DNA of 64,000 nucleotides, from NCBI GenBank assembly GCA_014155875.1, contig JACEFZ010018319.1:775001-839000 (forward strand), written 5' to 3'. The notes beneath the pieces were generated by a model. It had not been told where the DNA came from. It ran no database searches and saw only the letters and a program-made list of their open reading frames with translations. The translations under genes and the position numbers were made by a program. Shown here piece by piece: positions 20,192-31,349 of the stretch (positions are counted from its first letter, which is position 1; every line of letters begins with the position of its first letter). This stretch comes from Cepaea nemoralis (Eukaryota; Mollusca; Gastropoda; Stylommatophora; Helicidae).

Positions 20192-22060
20192 TGTGATCAA
20201 GAGAAAAAAAGAGGAAGAAGAGAGGAGGAGGGAGGGAGGAAGAGAGAGAAGAGAAAGAAAAGAATGATGAGGGAAATGATATAAGATAGTGTGAAGCCTA
20301 AAAGTTCGTTCCTCAGTCGAACTCTGCCTACTACACACTACCTTTGATAGTAAAGAAAGAGGGAGAACAAGGGAGAGAGAGAGAAGGAGAAAAAGGATGA
20401 GAGTAAGGGATACGACAGATAGAGGTTCGTGTCTCCGCGTGAGAACAATAGTTAATTACTATTGCACCATCAATGTCTCGTGGTGTATGTTATCAGGTTA
20501 TAGAAGAGAGTGTACAGCCTCACAAGGTCTCTAAGCTACTCTAAATTATATTACTTCAGACTGACAAGTCGAAATAAAAGGACAACTCAATAATATATTT
20601 ATTTCCTTCTTGAACAAGTAACAGAGTGACAATCTACAGCATAATCACATAGAGTAATCAGTACATGCATTGCAGACACATAATGCATATTGAACTGTAA
20701 TAATACGATGCTGCATTGCCTCACAAGAGGAGAGGATAGATAGTGTAATAAGCCTATACAACCAGGATGTTAGGGGAATGCCACTTATTATCACCTATTA
20801 ACCGCATGAAGTAAAAGACTAAATCTAGGAATTACACCGGCCTTTGTTTCGTAACTATCTTCCCGTAGGCTTATCAGTGGTACATGTATTCAGCCCAAAC
20901 ACCCATTGATCCACAGATTGATCCATCAATCCATATACCCAGGGAATTAATTCGCTCCCATCCAACTTGTTCAGCGGGTAACTGTTTACCCAGACAATGT
21001 ATTCTTCTTCTGCCATCCAGTGGGTTTTATGGTCGTCCTCCTGGGTTTCATTTGTCTCTGCCCAATCAATCGCTTGTCGTGGATCCCACTTGACCTTATT
21101 GTCATATCTGACCTTTAGTCTCCTGCGTGGTTCCAACCGCAGTGTTCCTGGCTATGGTCGTCCTTGTTTGACGTTTAGCCATCTACTGCAACTAACGAGC
21201 GGTCTCCTTAGCTGGCGGTCCTCTTAACTCAAGTGGCTTTCTTGCACTTTAACGACCCTCGGACTCTGCGTGTCTTTCCCTTCTTTGGCTTATCTGCCTT
21301 GGGTAGGTTCCGTTCACAGATCCTTAGTCGCTCTCACTCCTATCAGTGATTCAGACGAGTTCTAGCATGAGCGCTTGTCCGTCTTCCTTCACTTCCTCCT
21401 CCTACAGATACTATACAGACTTGGGCACGGATTAGCCACAATTTCTGAAGTCCTGTTACTATGTTCCTTGGGCTGCCCCAAGAGGGCTCAGCCCCTTGCC
21501 GCTCCCGGAGTCCACTATTAACTGTCCTCTCTCCTGCTCGACTCTCCTAACTGACTGGATCCTCAAGTATATATTACTTCTCGAGTTGGCGCCTTTCTTG
21601 AATCACGTGACGTCGCTGTCCCTTGTCATCCAATCAGTACTTCGCGTACCCTGCTTAATTTGCATACTACCATCATATCATTAACCCAAATCTACATTGT
21701 CTCTGAAGTTCATGGTCCTGAGTTTATCGTCCTTGTTTGAGTTCATGCTCTTTAAATTAGATTTCCCAGCTCAAGCACATTCCCACTGCTATAAATCTGC
21801 CCCTCCGTTGTATTCCTTGCCCAAACTGACAGTTCCCCACAAAGCCTATGCTACGTTTGGCTTCATGTTTCCTGAATTTCTCATTTCACTAACAACGAAA
21901 GGTAAACTCTCGGTTAGTAGGCCGTGATCAAGTCAGCGCCCGGTCACTCACTAATTTTGAACTTATACTGGTTGGTGAACTTTCTGTCTCAAAATCATTC
22001 CAGTCATTGCCCTCTAGTAAACTGAGGCAGTATGTGAAAACCACTTTCCCTACTGTCTCA
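20192..22060 (-). repeat. 5' LTR of the LARD-like element (1869 bp)
   Basis: Upstream LTR in the minus-strand sense. It matches 15744-17601. Differences in the last 1.2 kb are few: a one-base gain near 21163, a one-base loss near 21641 and a C/T change near 21918. The block at about 20640-20875 is much less similar. Confidence 0.85.
20855..21136 (-). other. 93-codon open frame within the 5' LTR
   Basis: The duplicate of the frame at 16396-16677, in the upstream LTR. In the 5' LTR of a minus-strand element it would lie in or near the transcribed leader, the better position for expression if it is translated at all. No known domain. Confidence 0.25.
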
Positions 22061-22064
22061 TGTT

Positions 22065-22350
22065 GATAAAGCTTAAAGGACGTTAAAATCTGCTCCAGCA
22101 TTTATTTGCTGTTTGTGTGTTCGTTTCTTGGTTATGTTCCGTTGGGTAGTTTGTTATTTCTGTCTGAACAGCCTACCAATGTTGAAGTCAACGTAACACA
22201 GTCTTTCCCACAACGCTGGCGGCTAACTTTAAACCCGGTATGCCACGATATTGAAGTCGTTTTCACGACCCCACGGCCACGGGTGACGCCCGGTACCTGC
22301 TGTGCTCGACCAGGATCTGGCTACATCCCAACAGCTTCTCCACAGATGTA
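22065..22350 (-). mobile_element. SINE family B, diverged copy
   Basis: Contains AGGACGTTAAAATCTGCTCC, CAGCATTTATTTGCTGTTTG and a TCTGAACAGCC block matching family B copies at 33835 and 62760. It directly abuts the right LTR of the LARD-like element. The head end is not clear. Confidence 0.5.
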
Positions 22351-22600
22351 AATTTCCAGTACCGAATTTGCACACCTCGCCAATTTCTTAGCTTGGGGAA
22401 GTGCAGGATAACACCGTAACATAATCCCCGTGGGGATGGTACTTTGCTGCCGTGCTAGCTAGACAATCTCTACACCAAATTCACACCGATAGATGCAATC
22501 CCTGGTCACAGCTCGCGCGACCTGAATGCCATTACCTCGGACTTAAGAGTTCAATCTCAGTCTTCTAGCGAAATCACTACTAACCCAGCAATTTAAACAC
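22350..22600 (+). repeat. Dispersed repeat D, copy 1
   Basis: Shares TTGCACACC-CGC-A-TTTCT-AGCTTG, a CTCTACACCAAATTCACACC-like block and CTCAGTCTTCTAG with 24585-24795 and 48290-48530. The class is unknown. Confidence 0.45.
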
Positions 22601-23079
22601 TTTCTGTAAAAGTAGGCCTTAAGTACTGCTTTGGAAAACCTGGGTTTATGTAACAATTGTTCGTTGTTGAACATTTCCCAATATGTCCAAATGCATTAAC
22701 GTAAGCACTATGTTCGGAATAAATAGGTAATAGCTTGCAACGGCGTCAGACATCTATTGTAGTTTTATGTGTTTCTCGTTTTTCTCTCGCTTTCTCACTA
22801 TTCCCCACAAATGCCTGTAGGAAATCGTATCATGTGACTCTTTATACATCGAAGAGAACATTAAAATACCCATCCAGGGACGCTGCCCCACTCCTCAACT
22901 AATTTCTTCTTCCTATCTTTAGAAAACAGGCGATGACTCATCGAAGGATTACATCCCCTGATGACCTAGAAACGGCCACGTGACATCGAGCAATTATAAC
23001 AGGTTTAAACATGTCTATGTTCTCCCCAGGCTTAATTCCCCTTTCCCGTTAGGTGGGTCTGATCGAGGGGATGGGTGTC
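22601..23079. other. No gene seen
   Basis: Unique-looking spacer with a TTTCTCG/TTTTCTCTCG pyrimidine patch near 22770. No supported open frame or repeat. Confidence 0.45.
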
Positions 23080-23117
23080 GCATGTAGAGGGACAGATAAA
23101 CACAGAGAGAGAGAGAG

Positions 23118-23166
<49 letters not shown>

Positions 23167-23259
23167 ATTGGACAGATAGAGATAAACGGACAGATAGACA
23201 GATAAAGAGAGAGAAAGGATGGATGAACAGATGGAAGGGAAAATAAACAAGGATGGTTG

Positions 23260-23353
<94 letters not shown>

Positions 23354-23448
23354 AGGATATGTGGACAGATAGAGATAAACGGAAAGATAGACAGACATAT
23401 AGGCAGATAAAGAGAGAAAAATATTGATGGACAGACGGACAGAGAGAT

Positions 23449-23496
<48 letters not shown>

Positions 23497-24085
23497 ATTA
23501 TGGATAGATAGAGATAAGCGGACAGAGAGAAAGATAAAGACAGAATAGAATGAATGGACAGGCGGATATACAGATAAAGACACACACACAAACACCCCCC
23601 CCCCCCCACACACACACACAGATAGAGAGAGAGGGAGACAGATAAACGGACAGAGAGACAAACGGGCGATCGGACGGATGGAAAGATAGAAAGAAGGACG
23701 AACAAACGACTGACAGGCGAAAGGACGGAGGATAGAAAGATAGACAGAAGCACGGACGGATACAGAGAAAACGAGAGACAGACGAACCAACTGACAGACG
23801 TAAGGACTGAATTATAGACAGGCCGATATATAGATGTTTGGCAAACAGACAGACAGAGTGAGGATCGGGCGGACTGACGGACAGGCATTTCGATATATTT
23901 ATAATAACGGATGGACCCACGGACAGAAGGGGGGACCGATAGACCAACAAATGGATGAGGGGATGAAGGGTGCAACAGACAAACGGAAGGAGAAACGGAC
24001 AGACGTACATTTAGACAGACATACAGAACGGATGAAGGGTTGGAACGGACGGACGGACGGACAAACGTACGAAAGGACGGACTGT
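23080..24085. repeat. Compound (GA)n/(GACA)n microsatellite, about 1 kb
   Basis: Alternating GAGAGA, GACAGACA, GATAGATA and GGACGGAC tracts with an internal C15-like tract near 23596 and CACACA runs. The minus strand reads as serine/leucine/cysteine-rich frames up to 308 codons (SLSLSL, CLSVCLSV). These are read-through of a tetranucleotide repeat, not genes. Confidence 0.95.
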
Positions 24086-24184
24086 AACAATCCTTTCTGA
24101 GTGAAAAAGTATTGACTTTTACATCGCAGTTGAGGATGAAGCGAGGTTGAAGCGAGTGTTTAAAGACGCCTTGGTGATCATTCT

Positions 24185-24545
24185 GACCTGAGCCTTGTGT
24201 CCGTCGTGTTTCCAGTCATTTCGAATACCGATGATCCTCAATGGCTTGAAGTCAATCTATCCAGAATCATGTCACATGGTTCAAGATTCACTTAACTTGA
24301 TCACATTCCGTCCGCAGACTTATGTCTCTCGTGCTTCCAGCCATATCTGGTACCGACTTACCTTCAGGCCATGATGTCAGTCTGTAGAGCTCTTCTCTCT
24401 TGTCCTCCACGTGCTTCTCTTGACTTGATCACATCCTAATTTTCCATCTGCAGCCTTGTGTCTCTCGTGCTTACAGCCATTTCTGGTCCCAACGCTCCTC
24501 CGTCCCATGGTGTCAAACTGTGAAGTTTTCTCCCTTGTCCCTTGA
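24185..24545 (+). repeat. Three diverged tandem copies of an about 130-bp unit
   Basis: The block TTGTGTCTCTCGTGCTT-CAGCCATTTCTGGT appears in variant form at about 24195, 24321 and 24457. Each copy is followed by a GGT-TCAAACTG/GTCAGTCTG-like segment and a CTTGATCACAT segment. No coding content. Confidence 0.65.
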
Positions 24546-24584
24546 TTCTACATCCTTATATTCTCTCCGTAGATGTGAAGTTAT

Positions 24585-24795
24585 AGTCCGGGTCTTGCAC
24601 ACCCCGCAAGTTTCTCAGCTTGTGATGGAGAAGGACACGTACACTCAGTATAGATAGTCGTTCGGTACTGGGTCAGGAAACAGATCTCACTCCAACAGAT
24701 ACAGGCCATTGTAGAGCTCAGACCTACGCCAATGCACGGACTTGACATTTCAAACTCCCAATTTTCCTGAGAGTTTCTATCTATAATCACACCCA
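24585..24795 (+). repeat. Dispersed repeat D, copy 2
   Basis: Begins TCTTGCACACCCCGCAAGTT, then TCTCAGCTTGTG, matching the copy at 22350 in the same orientation. The class is unknown. Confidence 0.45.
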
Positions 24796-24840
24796 CCACC
24801 AACCATCCTCACAGAATAATCACAGCATTATCCATGACAC

Positions 24841-25140
24841 GTGTGGTCAGCATGGTCGAATGGATAACATCCTGCGTGCTGATGCCGAGATTGTGAATTC
24901 AACCCCTACACCGGTCAGTTGGACTAAAATGTGGACGTCTTGTCCTTGACTTGGGGATGTAAATTACAAATACCTATGAAATCGGAGTAGGTTGGCCTGA
25001 TGGCGAGGGACACTGGTAATAGGGAAAGCTAATCTCCACGCAAAATTCAGTCCAGTGCACTAGAAGTAGTAGCCCGTATATGGACTACGTTTGAGTTCAA
25101 AACAAGGGAAGAGAAACAAACAAACAAACAAACAAACAAA
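24841..25140 (+). mobile_element. SINE family A, near full length
   Basis: The tRNA-like head starts GTGGTCAGCATGGTCGAATG (A box) and has a weakened B box GAATTCAACCCC at about 24895. The body (TTGGGGATGTAAATTACAAA, GGGACACTGGTAATAGGGAA) follows, then the end TACGTTTGAGTTCAAAAC and a (CAAA)n tail at about 25115-25142. Pol III promoter boxes plus a simple tail make this a tRNA-derived SINE. Confidence 0.85.
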
Positions 25141-25599
25141 CATCCATGACACGTCACAATCTCGGTTCATGGTTCTGGTGCTGTGCCAAGTGGAACTTTA
25201 TGTTCTACAGTACATTCTATTTAGCCCTAGTACGTTTTTTAGACCTTGTTGGTAATCATGTCTGTACACATCCTTCTATTTTACCTGCTGCATATCAATT
25301 CTGAAACGAATGTTCTTCCATCCAATGATGTAAAACTCTCCAGTAACTTCTTCCTTCATCTTCCCTTGCCTCTCCTCTCCACCAATTTGTCCTTTGTCAC
25401 AGGGTACTCTAGCTTCCCACTGCTCATGTCCTAAGAATGATGACTCTCATTCCTATGCGAAAAAACCAGTCATGACTCTGAGTTAGTCTGTCCAGATATC
25501 TTCATTCCGTTTAATCTGTCCACAATGTTGCCATCAGCTGTCCATGTAACGTCAGTCCACATAATTCCTCTCTAGTCGAGTAGTTAAAGTTAGCTGCAT

Positions 25600-25840
25600 A
25601 TCCTTTCACAGGACGTCGCAGTCAACCCCATCATTTTAATGCAGTTTGTGAGCTCTTGGCAAGTTCACGTTCAATAGTTTCCCATTTCTTTCTGAATGAC
25701 AGCACCCATACCATTTCGTTAAAAAAAAAAAAACGCAAAGCGGGTTGCTGCCAAATCGCCCGCATCTGTGTTTCGGATGCGTTTTTTTTTTTTGGGGGGG
25801 GGGGGGGGGAATTACGAACTGCGTGACGTACCTCATTCGC
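25600..25840 (-). mobile_element. SINE family B copy with poly-A and poly-G expansions
   Basis: Contains TTTCACAGGACGTCGCAGTC, GCAGTTTGTGAGCTCTTGGC and a TTCCCATTTCTTTCTGAA block of family B. An A13 tract near 25720 and a T/G tract (T12 then G16) near 25782-25810 interrupt it. Confidence 0.55.
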
Positions 25841-25925
25841 CACGGAGCCACTAATCGATTAACTGCAATAATAATAGGTAGTCATGGGGTAATTATTTTC
25901 CCCCCATTTCCAATGCGTTTATATC

Positions 25926-26351
25926 AATCAATCAATCAGGTACCATCTCCACAATGAAGGTTGGCTGCAATGGATCTCCAACACTGTCTGTCTCTCGCCT
26001 TGACTGTACATTCTGTCAGGCTGATGTTCGTCCAGCTCTTGATGGTATCTTGCATCGCTGTCTGCCCCTTGCTCGCTTACTCTCAACCTTGCCTTCCAGT
26101 ATGGTTTTTATAAGAGTTTCATGTCTTTTAATAGGCCGAAATATTTCAATTGCCTCATCTTTATTTCTTTCATCAACTCTCTCTTCATTCCCAGTTTTTC
26201 TAGAACCTCTGCATTTGATTGTTTTTGTTTCCATGAAATACGCCGTATTCGTCTGTATATCCACATCTCCAGGGCTTCTATGCGACTTTCTAGTTGTTTG
26301 TTCAATGTCCAGGCTTCCGCGCCATACCGTAGCGTTTAATATACGTCGCAT
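25926..26351 (-). pseudogene. LINE RT C-terminal fragment with TGAT tail
   Basis: The minus strand reads as the C-terminal end of a LINE reverse-transcriptase ORF. The segment RIEALEMWIYRRIRRISW is followed by an RQLKYFG block in one frame, then by a GKVE-KRARGRQR block in a second frame. It is therefore frameshifted. The 3' end runs into (TGAT)n at 25926-25940. This EMW-YRR-RISW and GKRARGR signature is common in RTE-related LINEs. It is 5' truncated and non-functional. Confidence 0.7.
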
Positions 26352-26837
26352 TTGACAATTCTTATTTTTAACGGAACCAAAAAATGCGTTTATAATGCAA
26401 ATGTTATTATTGTTTTGTTTAAGATTAGCCCCATAGGGGAAGTGTCAATAATGTAATGTATGAAAGTAAGGAGATAAGATGGGCATATTGGTAGACGAGT
26501 CTGCGTGATCAATCCGTAACACTTTGAAAACATAGATGTTTAATTCTTTTGTTCGTTGTTTATTTCGTTCGTTCTTTCGTTTATTCGTTTAGTTGGTTCA
26601 TTCGGTTGTTCATTGGTTAGTTAGTTCGGTCGTTCGTTCATTTGTTCGTTCTTGGTTTACCTCTGGTCTTTGTGATGAGTCACTTTCCTTAATTAGTACC
26701 GTTTACTTCATAAGTGCGCCTGCTCCACGGTCAGCCTTAATGCTAATATCTGGTATGTTGCTTGCTTGCTTGTGTTCGTTGGCTTGATCTCCAACGCGAA
26801 TTCCTGTATGTCGGATGAAGGCATTCTGTTGTCCAGC

Positions 26838-27205
26838 ATCAGTGTGATGTCATACAGGACCTGAGGTTTGCGTGAGTATCCGTTGTCCCGTGTCTGGCTT
26901 ATTGGTGTGCAGACTGGTGGTCCCTCGCCGTACAGGAGACACTCTCCGACTTCGGAGGAATCGGCGATCCTACTGACTTTAGCCAGGACCCCGAATGGAC
27001 ATGTTGCCCAGGACGCTCGACGAGGACGCGTCAATAGATCTTGGCCAGTATATAACCCGGCCCTGGTGCCTTGGAAACACCTCTGTGTCCCATCTGGTAT
27101 GTGAATACTGGTTGACCGCAGGAGTGTGAAACACCGCTGCCATATTGGGAGTTGGTCTGGTATTCACTATGTTAGTAAGGCAGTGAGCTAAGCGCTGGGC
27201 CATAA
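26838..27205 (+). repeat. Dispersed repeat C, uninterrupted copy (empty site)
   Basis: Contains CATACAGGACCTGAGGTTTG, TGTGCAGACTGGTGGTCCCT, GACTTTAGCCAGGACCCCGA and GGCCAGTATATAACCCGGCC. Other copies are at 55032-55176 plus 57096-57210 (split by element S2) and 63895-64000 (inverted). The continuous ACTTTAGCCAGG at about 26979-26990 is the pre-insertion form of the S2 target. The right end, AGTGAGCTAAGCGCTGGGCC, looks tRNA-like on the minus strand, so C may be another SINE. Confidence 0.7.
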
Positions 27206-27239
27206 CTTGTATGATTATTTTTTTTATTTGTTGTTGGTT

Positions 27240-27400
27240 CCGTTCATTAGCTTTGAACTCAAGCGTAGGTCATACTACTACTACTACTTCTAGTGCATTG
27301 GACTGATGTTTGAGCTCGCATTAGCTTTCCCTTCCCTATTACCAGTGTCCCACTCCATCAAGCGCACCCACTCCGACTTAAAAGGTTCTTATTTGATTTC
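27240..27400 (-). mobile_element. SINE family A, body fragment
   Basis: Inverse of the family body: CTTTGAACTCAAGCGTAG, TTCCCTATTACCAGTGTCCC and CCACTCCGACTTAAAAGG. Only the 3' two-thirds is present. Confidence 0.75.
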
Positions 27401-27594
27401 CATCACTTGTGACATGGAAATAAAGTAGAATGTTTTCATAATGTAGACATCCATCTGGTCATTGGTGTCCTGCAGACAACAGAATACCTCAAACGTGTGT
27501 GGGAAGCATTGCCAGTTTAGGATTAATCACATGCAGTCCGTGTGTGCAGTGCTTAATCCTGACCAGAGTACATCCTAATATGCCTCTCTGTATA

Positions 27595-28087
27595 TATGAT
27601 TGATTGATTGATTGATTGATTGATCTAGGAACCGACATCACAGCATTCGGGGCATTCCCATAGATGCTCTGTCCCCATCCTCAGCAGCCAGCGAAGAGTT
27701 CCAACACCAATAGTACCAGTAGCAATCTGATTATATGTCCGTCTCGCCTTTCCTCTGAGCGTCGAGCGTCGCCAGATCCCCTCGTCACTAATCGCTGCCT
27801 CATTCTTGCCAGACCATGGTAATCCATTTGCTCCTCCGAGGTGTTAACGTGCTCCCACAAGGCCGCAACCACGTCTGCCTTGTCATGCATCAATACTCCA
27901 CCAAGTTTTGCAGAGCCAGCCAATCTGTCCGCCTTTTCATTCCCGAGCACACCGGCATGCCCTGGAGAAAAGATCCAGGCGACGCTTCCACTCCACTAGT
28001 GACCTCCGAAACGAAGCAAGCTACTCTGCACGAAGCATGCCTGTCCTCACCTTCCTCAGCATGCTTTCTGAGTCAGTTACAATCACG

Positions 28088-28153
<66 letters not shown>

Positions 28154-28250
28154 TATTCTCCATCCAGCGGAGAGCTGCAGTGATCGCCTCCACTTCCATT
28201 CTTAAGCTAGATGTTGTGGTAATGTGCTTCTAGTACTATACTGCGCCCGA
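27595..28250 (-). pseudogene. LINE RNase H domain fragment, broken by (TG)n
   Basis: The minus strand encodes an RNase H typical of I/R1-group LINEs. A catalytic-Glu helix (EVEAITAALRW) is followed, after a (CA)n expansion, by VTDSESML with a catalytic Asp. Next come a GHAGVLGNEKADRLAGSA block and, near the end, a cysteine-rich EHLWECPECC. Frames change and an in-frame stop lies near 28015. The 3' end is an (ATCA)n tail at about 27599-27623. It is 5' truncated and inactive. A related fragment is at 29925-30560. Confidence 0.7.
28085..28151. repeat. (TG)n microsatellite
   Basis: About 30 uninterrupted TG units, located inside the RNase H coding relic of the surrounding LINE fragment. Confidence 0.97.
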
Positions 28251-28450
28251 CGATTCCCTGTGGGCACAGCATGTGATTTCCTGTGGGTACATCATGTGAT
28301 TCCCTCTGGGCACAGCATGTGATTCACTGTGGGCACAACATGTGATTCACTGTGGGCACAACATGTGACTCCCTGTTCTCACATCATGGGATTTCCTGTG
28401 GGCACATCATGTGATTACCTGTGGACGCATCGTGTGATTCCCTGTGTGTA
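28250..28450. repeat. About 24-bp minisatellite
   Basis: Eight to nine diverged copies of GATTCCCTGTGGGCACAGCA followed by TGT. Confidence 0.9.
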
Positions 28451-29394
28451 CAGCATGTGATGCTCGAGAGACTATATACCGGCTAAGCAGCCATGCGCAG
28501 AAAGCGACAATTCCTTGAGTTTCTGACTTTGGAAAGGAGAAGGAGGGCTCTTCAAGACAATACCCACTAAGATAATCCTTTGGTACACTACATCACTCCC
28601 ACAACGATAAGATGCAGACTTTGTTAGAGCTCGGACCATCTAAAGGTCAAAGCATCGGATGTCATGTTATAGCTGTAACTCATTCTCCTGGATAATTGAC
28701 CGGTCAATCATCCAATCATGTAGACATAAAACAATCACAAACCGAGCTCCCAGCATGCGTGTGAATGGCTGCATTATCCAATATATGTGAAACAATAGAC
28801 ACAAACAACTTATACAGATCGCAACCAGTAACAGAGACGTACTGTGCCGAGGAGAAACAAAGCTCTTGTTATACGATAAAAGGCCTTGTCGGAGATCAGC
28901 AGATTTATGCTGGCTGTGATCACAACCGTATTGATACAATCAGAGCTGGCGAGAACACCCAGCAATAAATCGTGACTTTTCCCATGTTTTCTGGGCAAAG
29001 AACTTGGTGAACCCCCCACACGGTCCCCGGAGGACCTGGAAACGGGGACAAAACACGCATTCTCTGGCTGGGAGCTCTAGGAATCCTTCCTACACAACCG
29101 CAGGCAATGAATTGTTGCAAATGGTTCCCAATAATACATATATGTGTCTTGTTTTGTTTCCGTGCTGGATGCGGGTTGTAGGAGAATTAGCAGCCACGTA
29201 TACAACCCTCTATATACGATGAAAGAAGCCTGTTTTATATGTGTTTTGTGGACATGGGGGGAGTTATGCTTTGCCATAAGGGTCATTTCTTCGTAGGGGA
29301 TGAGGAACAATATTTTTCGATATCTCATTTTGTTTTTGTTTTTAAGAACTAACAGAGCACACTGATCTCGGGATTATGGAGTTTGTTGGTCATA
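28451..29394. other. No gene seen
   Basis: Overlapping short frames on both strands (up to 90 codons) show no domain. The phrase GCTCGAGAG-ATATAC-CGG at about 28464 recurs at about 29652, so a small dispersed repeat may be present. Nothing further can be supported. Confidence 0.4.
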
Positions 29395-29580
29395 ATAAAT
29401 CAAGCAGGTGTCGTCTCCACACTGAAGGTTGGATGTAATGCATCTCCAACACAGTCTGTCTCTCGCATTAATTGTGCATTCTGTCAGATTGCCGTTCGTC
29501 CACCTCTTCCCATTTGTCTACCTCTTGCTCGCTTGCCTTCAACGTTCCCTTGCAGTGTGGTTTTTATAAGAGTTTGGTCA
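29395..29580 (-). mobile_element. LINE 3' end, same family as 25926
   Basis: Closely matches the LINE terminus at 25940-26110: GGTTGGATGTAATGCATCTC versus GGTTGGCTGCAATGGATCTC, then ACAGTCTGTCTCTCGC and GTTTTTATAAGAGTTT. A short relic GNVEGKRARGRQ is readable on the minus strand. Confidence 0.65.
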
Positions 29581-29924
29581 TAAGACACGAAATTGCAGAC
29601 CAACAGGTCCTCATAATGGGCCCGATGAGTCCCAGTGGACACGGCACATAATGCTCGAGAGGTCATATACACGGGAGATAGGCTCAGCAGCCATGAGGAT
29701 CAATGCCACGATTCCTTGGGAGAGGCCAGGACCAGATCATGGTGTGTCAGTTCTACATTAACGAAATCTCTTCACATTACAAGGAATGTTCTTATGTTGC
29801 CCCTGCATTACTTATCAGTCTCATCATGATGCATGTGACTTTTTACAATGGAGATATGATCCAATCCTAGAGATAACGCAAAAACATATGACGGCAGCCC
29901 AGTGAGCCACTGAACTAAGTCAAG

Positions 29925-30560
29925 AACCGACTTCACAGCACTCAGGAAATTCCCGTACGTGTTTCATCATCTACAAGAGCCAGCGAAAAGTCCCAATACT
30001 AATGCTTCAGTGTGTAGACTGATTATGTATCCGATTAACATTTTCTAGGATTGTTGTTTGGCGACTCTGGTTACTCCCTGCCACTCCATTCTCTCCATGC
30101 CATGATAATTGTCTGTTCATCCACGCTATACACACAAACGCAAAGAATCCCGACTACACCATGCACCAATACACTACCCAATTGTACAGACCCAGCCAAT
30201 CTGTCCGCTTTTCGTTTTCCCCAAAACTAGCATATTCTGTGCAATAGATCCAACAGATGCTCCCTTTCTTTGATGTTTTAACTAAAGCATGCCACTCTAC
30301 ACGAAAAAAAAAATGCTTGTCTTCACCATCCTCTGCATGCTCCGTTAGTTCATTATAATATCGACATGTGTTTGCTGTTTGTACTCCAGTCAGCGGACTG
30401 CGGCTGTTACTTTCCCCACCTCGATTCTGAAAGTAGATGTCCAGGTATCATACGCCAGGCTTTCCTGCACTACAAACCGTTCGATAACCTTCGCTATAAA
30501 CTCCCAGGTTCTTCTTTGGCCTCTTAGCACAGGGCCATCGGTATAGAATGAAAATGGGAC
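29925..30560 (-). pseudogene. LINE RNase H domain fragment, second copy
   Basis: On the minus strand FYTDG (first catalytic Asp of RNase H) lies near 30535-30549. RIEVGKVTAAVRWLE, bearing the catalytic-Glu helix, lies near 30390-30440. The 3' portion resembles 27595-28000 but is degraded by stops and indels. The N-terminal end runs directly into the 21-bp minisatellite at 30545. Confidence 0.6.
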
Positions 30561-30765
30561 ACTGTGTGTAGAATGGGACACTGTGTGTAGAATAGGTCAC
30601 TGCGTGTAGAATGGGACACTGCGTGTAGAATGGGACACTGTGTGTAGAATGGGACACTGCGTGTAGAATGGGACACTGCGTGTAGAATGGGACACTGTGT
30701 GTAGAATGGGACACTGCGTGTGAAGAATAGACACTGTGTGTAGAATAGACACAGTAATATATCAT
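30545..30765. repeat. About 20-bp minisatellite
   Basis: Copies of GAATGGGACACTGTGTGTA and the variant GAATGGGACACTGCGTGTA, roughly 11 units. Serine/histidine-rich minus-strand frames are read-through. Confidence 0.92.
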
Positions 30766-31044
30766 GAAGCTCCGCAGAAAAGCGAATCAGGAAAAAAAAA
30801 AAAACACCATGATGAACTATAATGTCACAGCTCCTCTGTAAACACAATAACCGGATGAACGTGGTACACATTAAGTAACAACGGGGAATAAAACTGGGAG
30901 ACGATTCATGGAGATCAGTAATGGAAACCATCTTTTCCGGAAGATAAGACAAGACCTACGAAGTCGATAGTTGACACTCAACAATACAGCAACGTTGTAA
31001 ATGAATCAGACAGGAGAACTGACGAAGGACACAGAACCTTAAAT

Positions 31045-31078
31045 GGGGAGGGGTGGGGGGGGGGGGGGGGGGGGGGGT
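31045..31078. repeat. Poly-G tract
   Basis: A G run of more than 20 bases with one T. One of several long G or C tracts in the window. Confidence 0.95.
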
Positions 31079-31119
31079 TGTGACAACAACGATGTCTGCA
31101 AAGGAAATGGCACGTAAAC

Positions 31120-31330
31120 ATCCTTAACTCTTAGCCTACTGTACGCCATGGGGAGTGGCACAAATATTACTCTTAACCTTCTGTATGCCATGTGGAGACG
31201 CACAAAAATGACTCTTATCCTACCGTACACAATGTGGAGTGACACAAATATAATTCTTAGCCTACTGAACGAAATGTGGAGTGGCACAAAAATGCCAAAA
31301 TGTACCCAATTAAACGTAGAGTGGCTGGGG
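31120..31330. repeat. About 41-bp tandem repeat
   Basis: Four to five diverged units containing CTTAGCCTACTGTACGCCAT, GTGGAGTGGCACAAA and AATGACT. Confidence 0.85.
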
Positions 31331-31349
31331 ATGTTTTTCTGTTTCCATG

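Larger units (their letters stand above)
15744..22060 (-). mobile_element. LARD-like non-autonomous LTR retrotransposon (6317 bp)
   Basis: Two direct repeats (15744-17601 and 20192-22060) start TGTGATCAAG and end TACTGTCTCA on the plus strand, so both ends are TG...CA in either direction. They flank a 2590-bp interior. A 19-nt primer binding site on the minus strand lies 2 nt from the right repeat, which sets the orientation as minus. The flanking TGTT (15740-15743 and 22061-22064) is a 4-bp target duplication. No gag, protease, RT, RNase H or integrase motif is visible in the interior or LTRs. Long LTRs with a non-coding core are the definition of LARDs, mostly described in plants. Confidence 0.85.

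Noticed and set aside
15744..22060. Simple segmental duplication instead of an LTR element
   Set aside because: TG...CA ends, a primer binding site two bases inside one repeat, a purine-rich tract at the other and a TGTT target duplication are together hard to explain by segmental duplication.
23032..24010. Large serine/leucine/cysteine-rich open frames up to 308 codons on the minus strand
   Set aside because: They are entirely produced by GAGA/GACA tetranucleotide repeats and are open in several frames at once.
26016..26355. Plus-strand frame of 133 codons (25954-26355)
   Set aside because: It is the shadow of the minus-strand LINE C-terminal relic, which has recognisable motifs.
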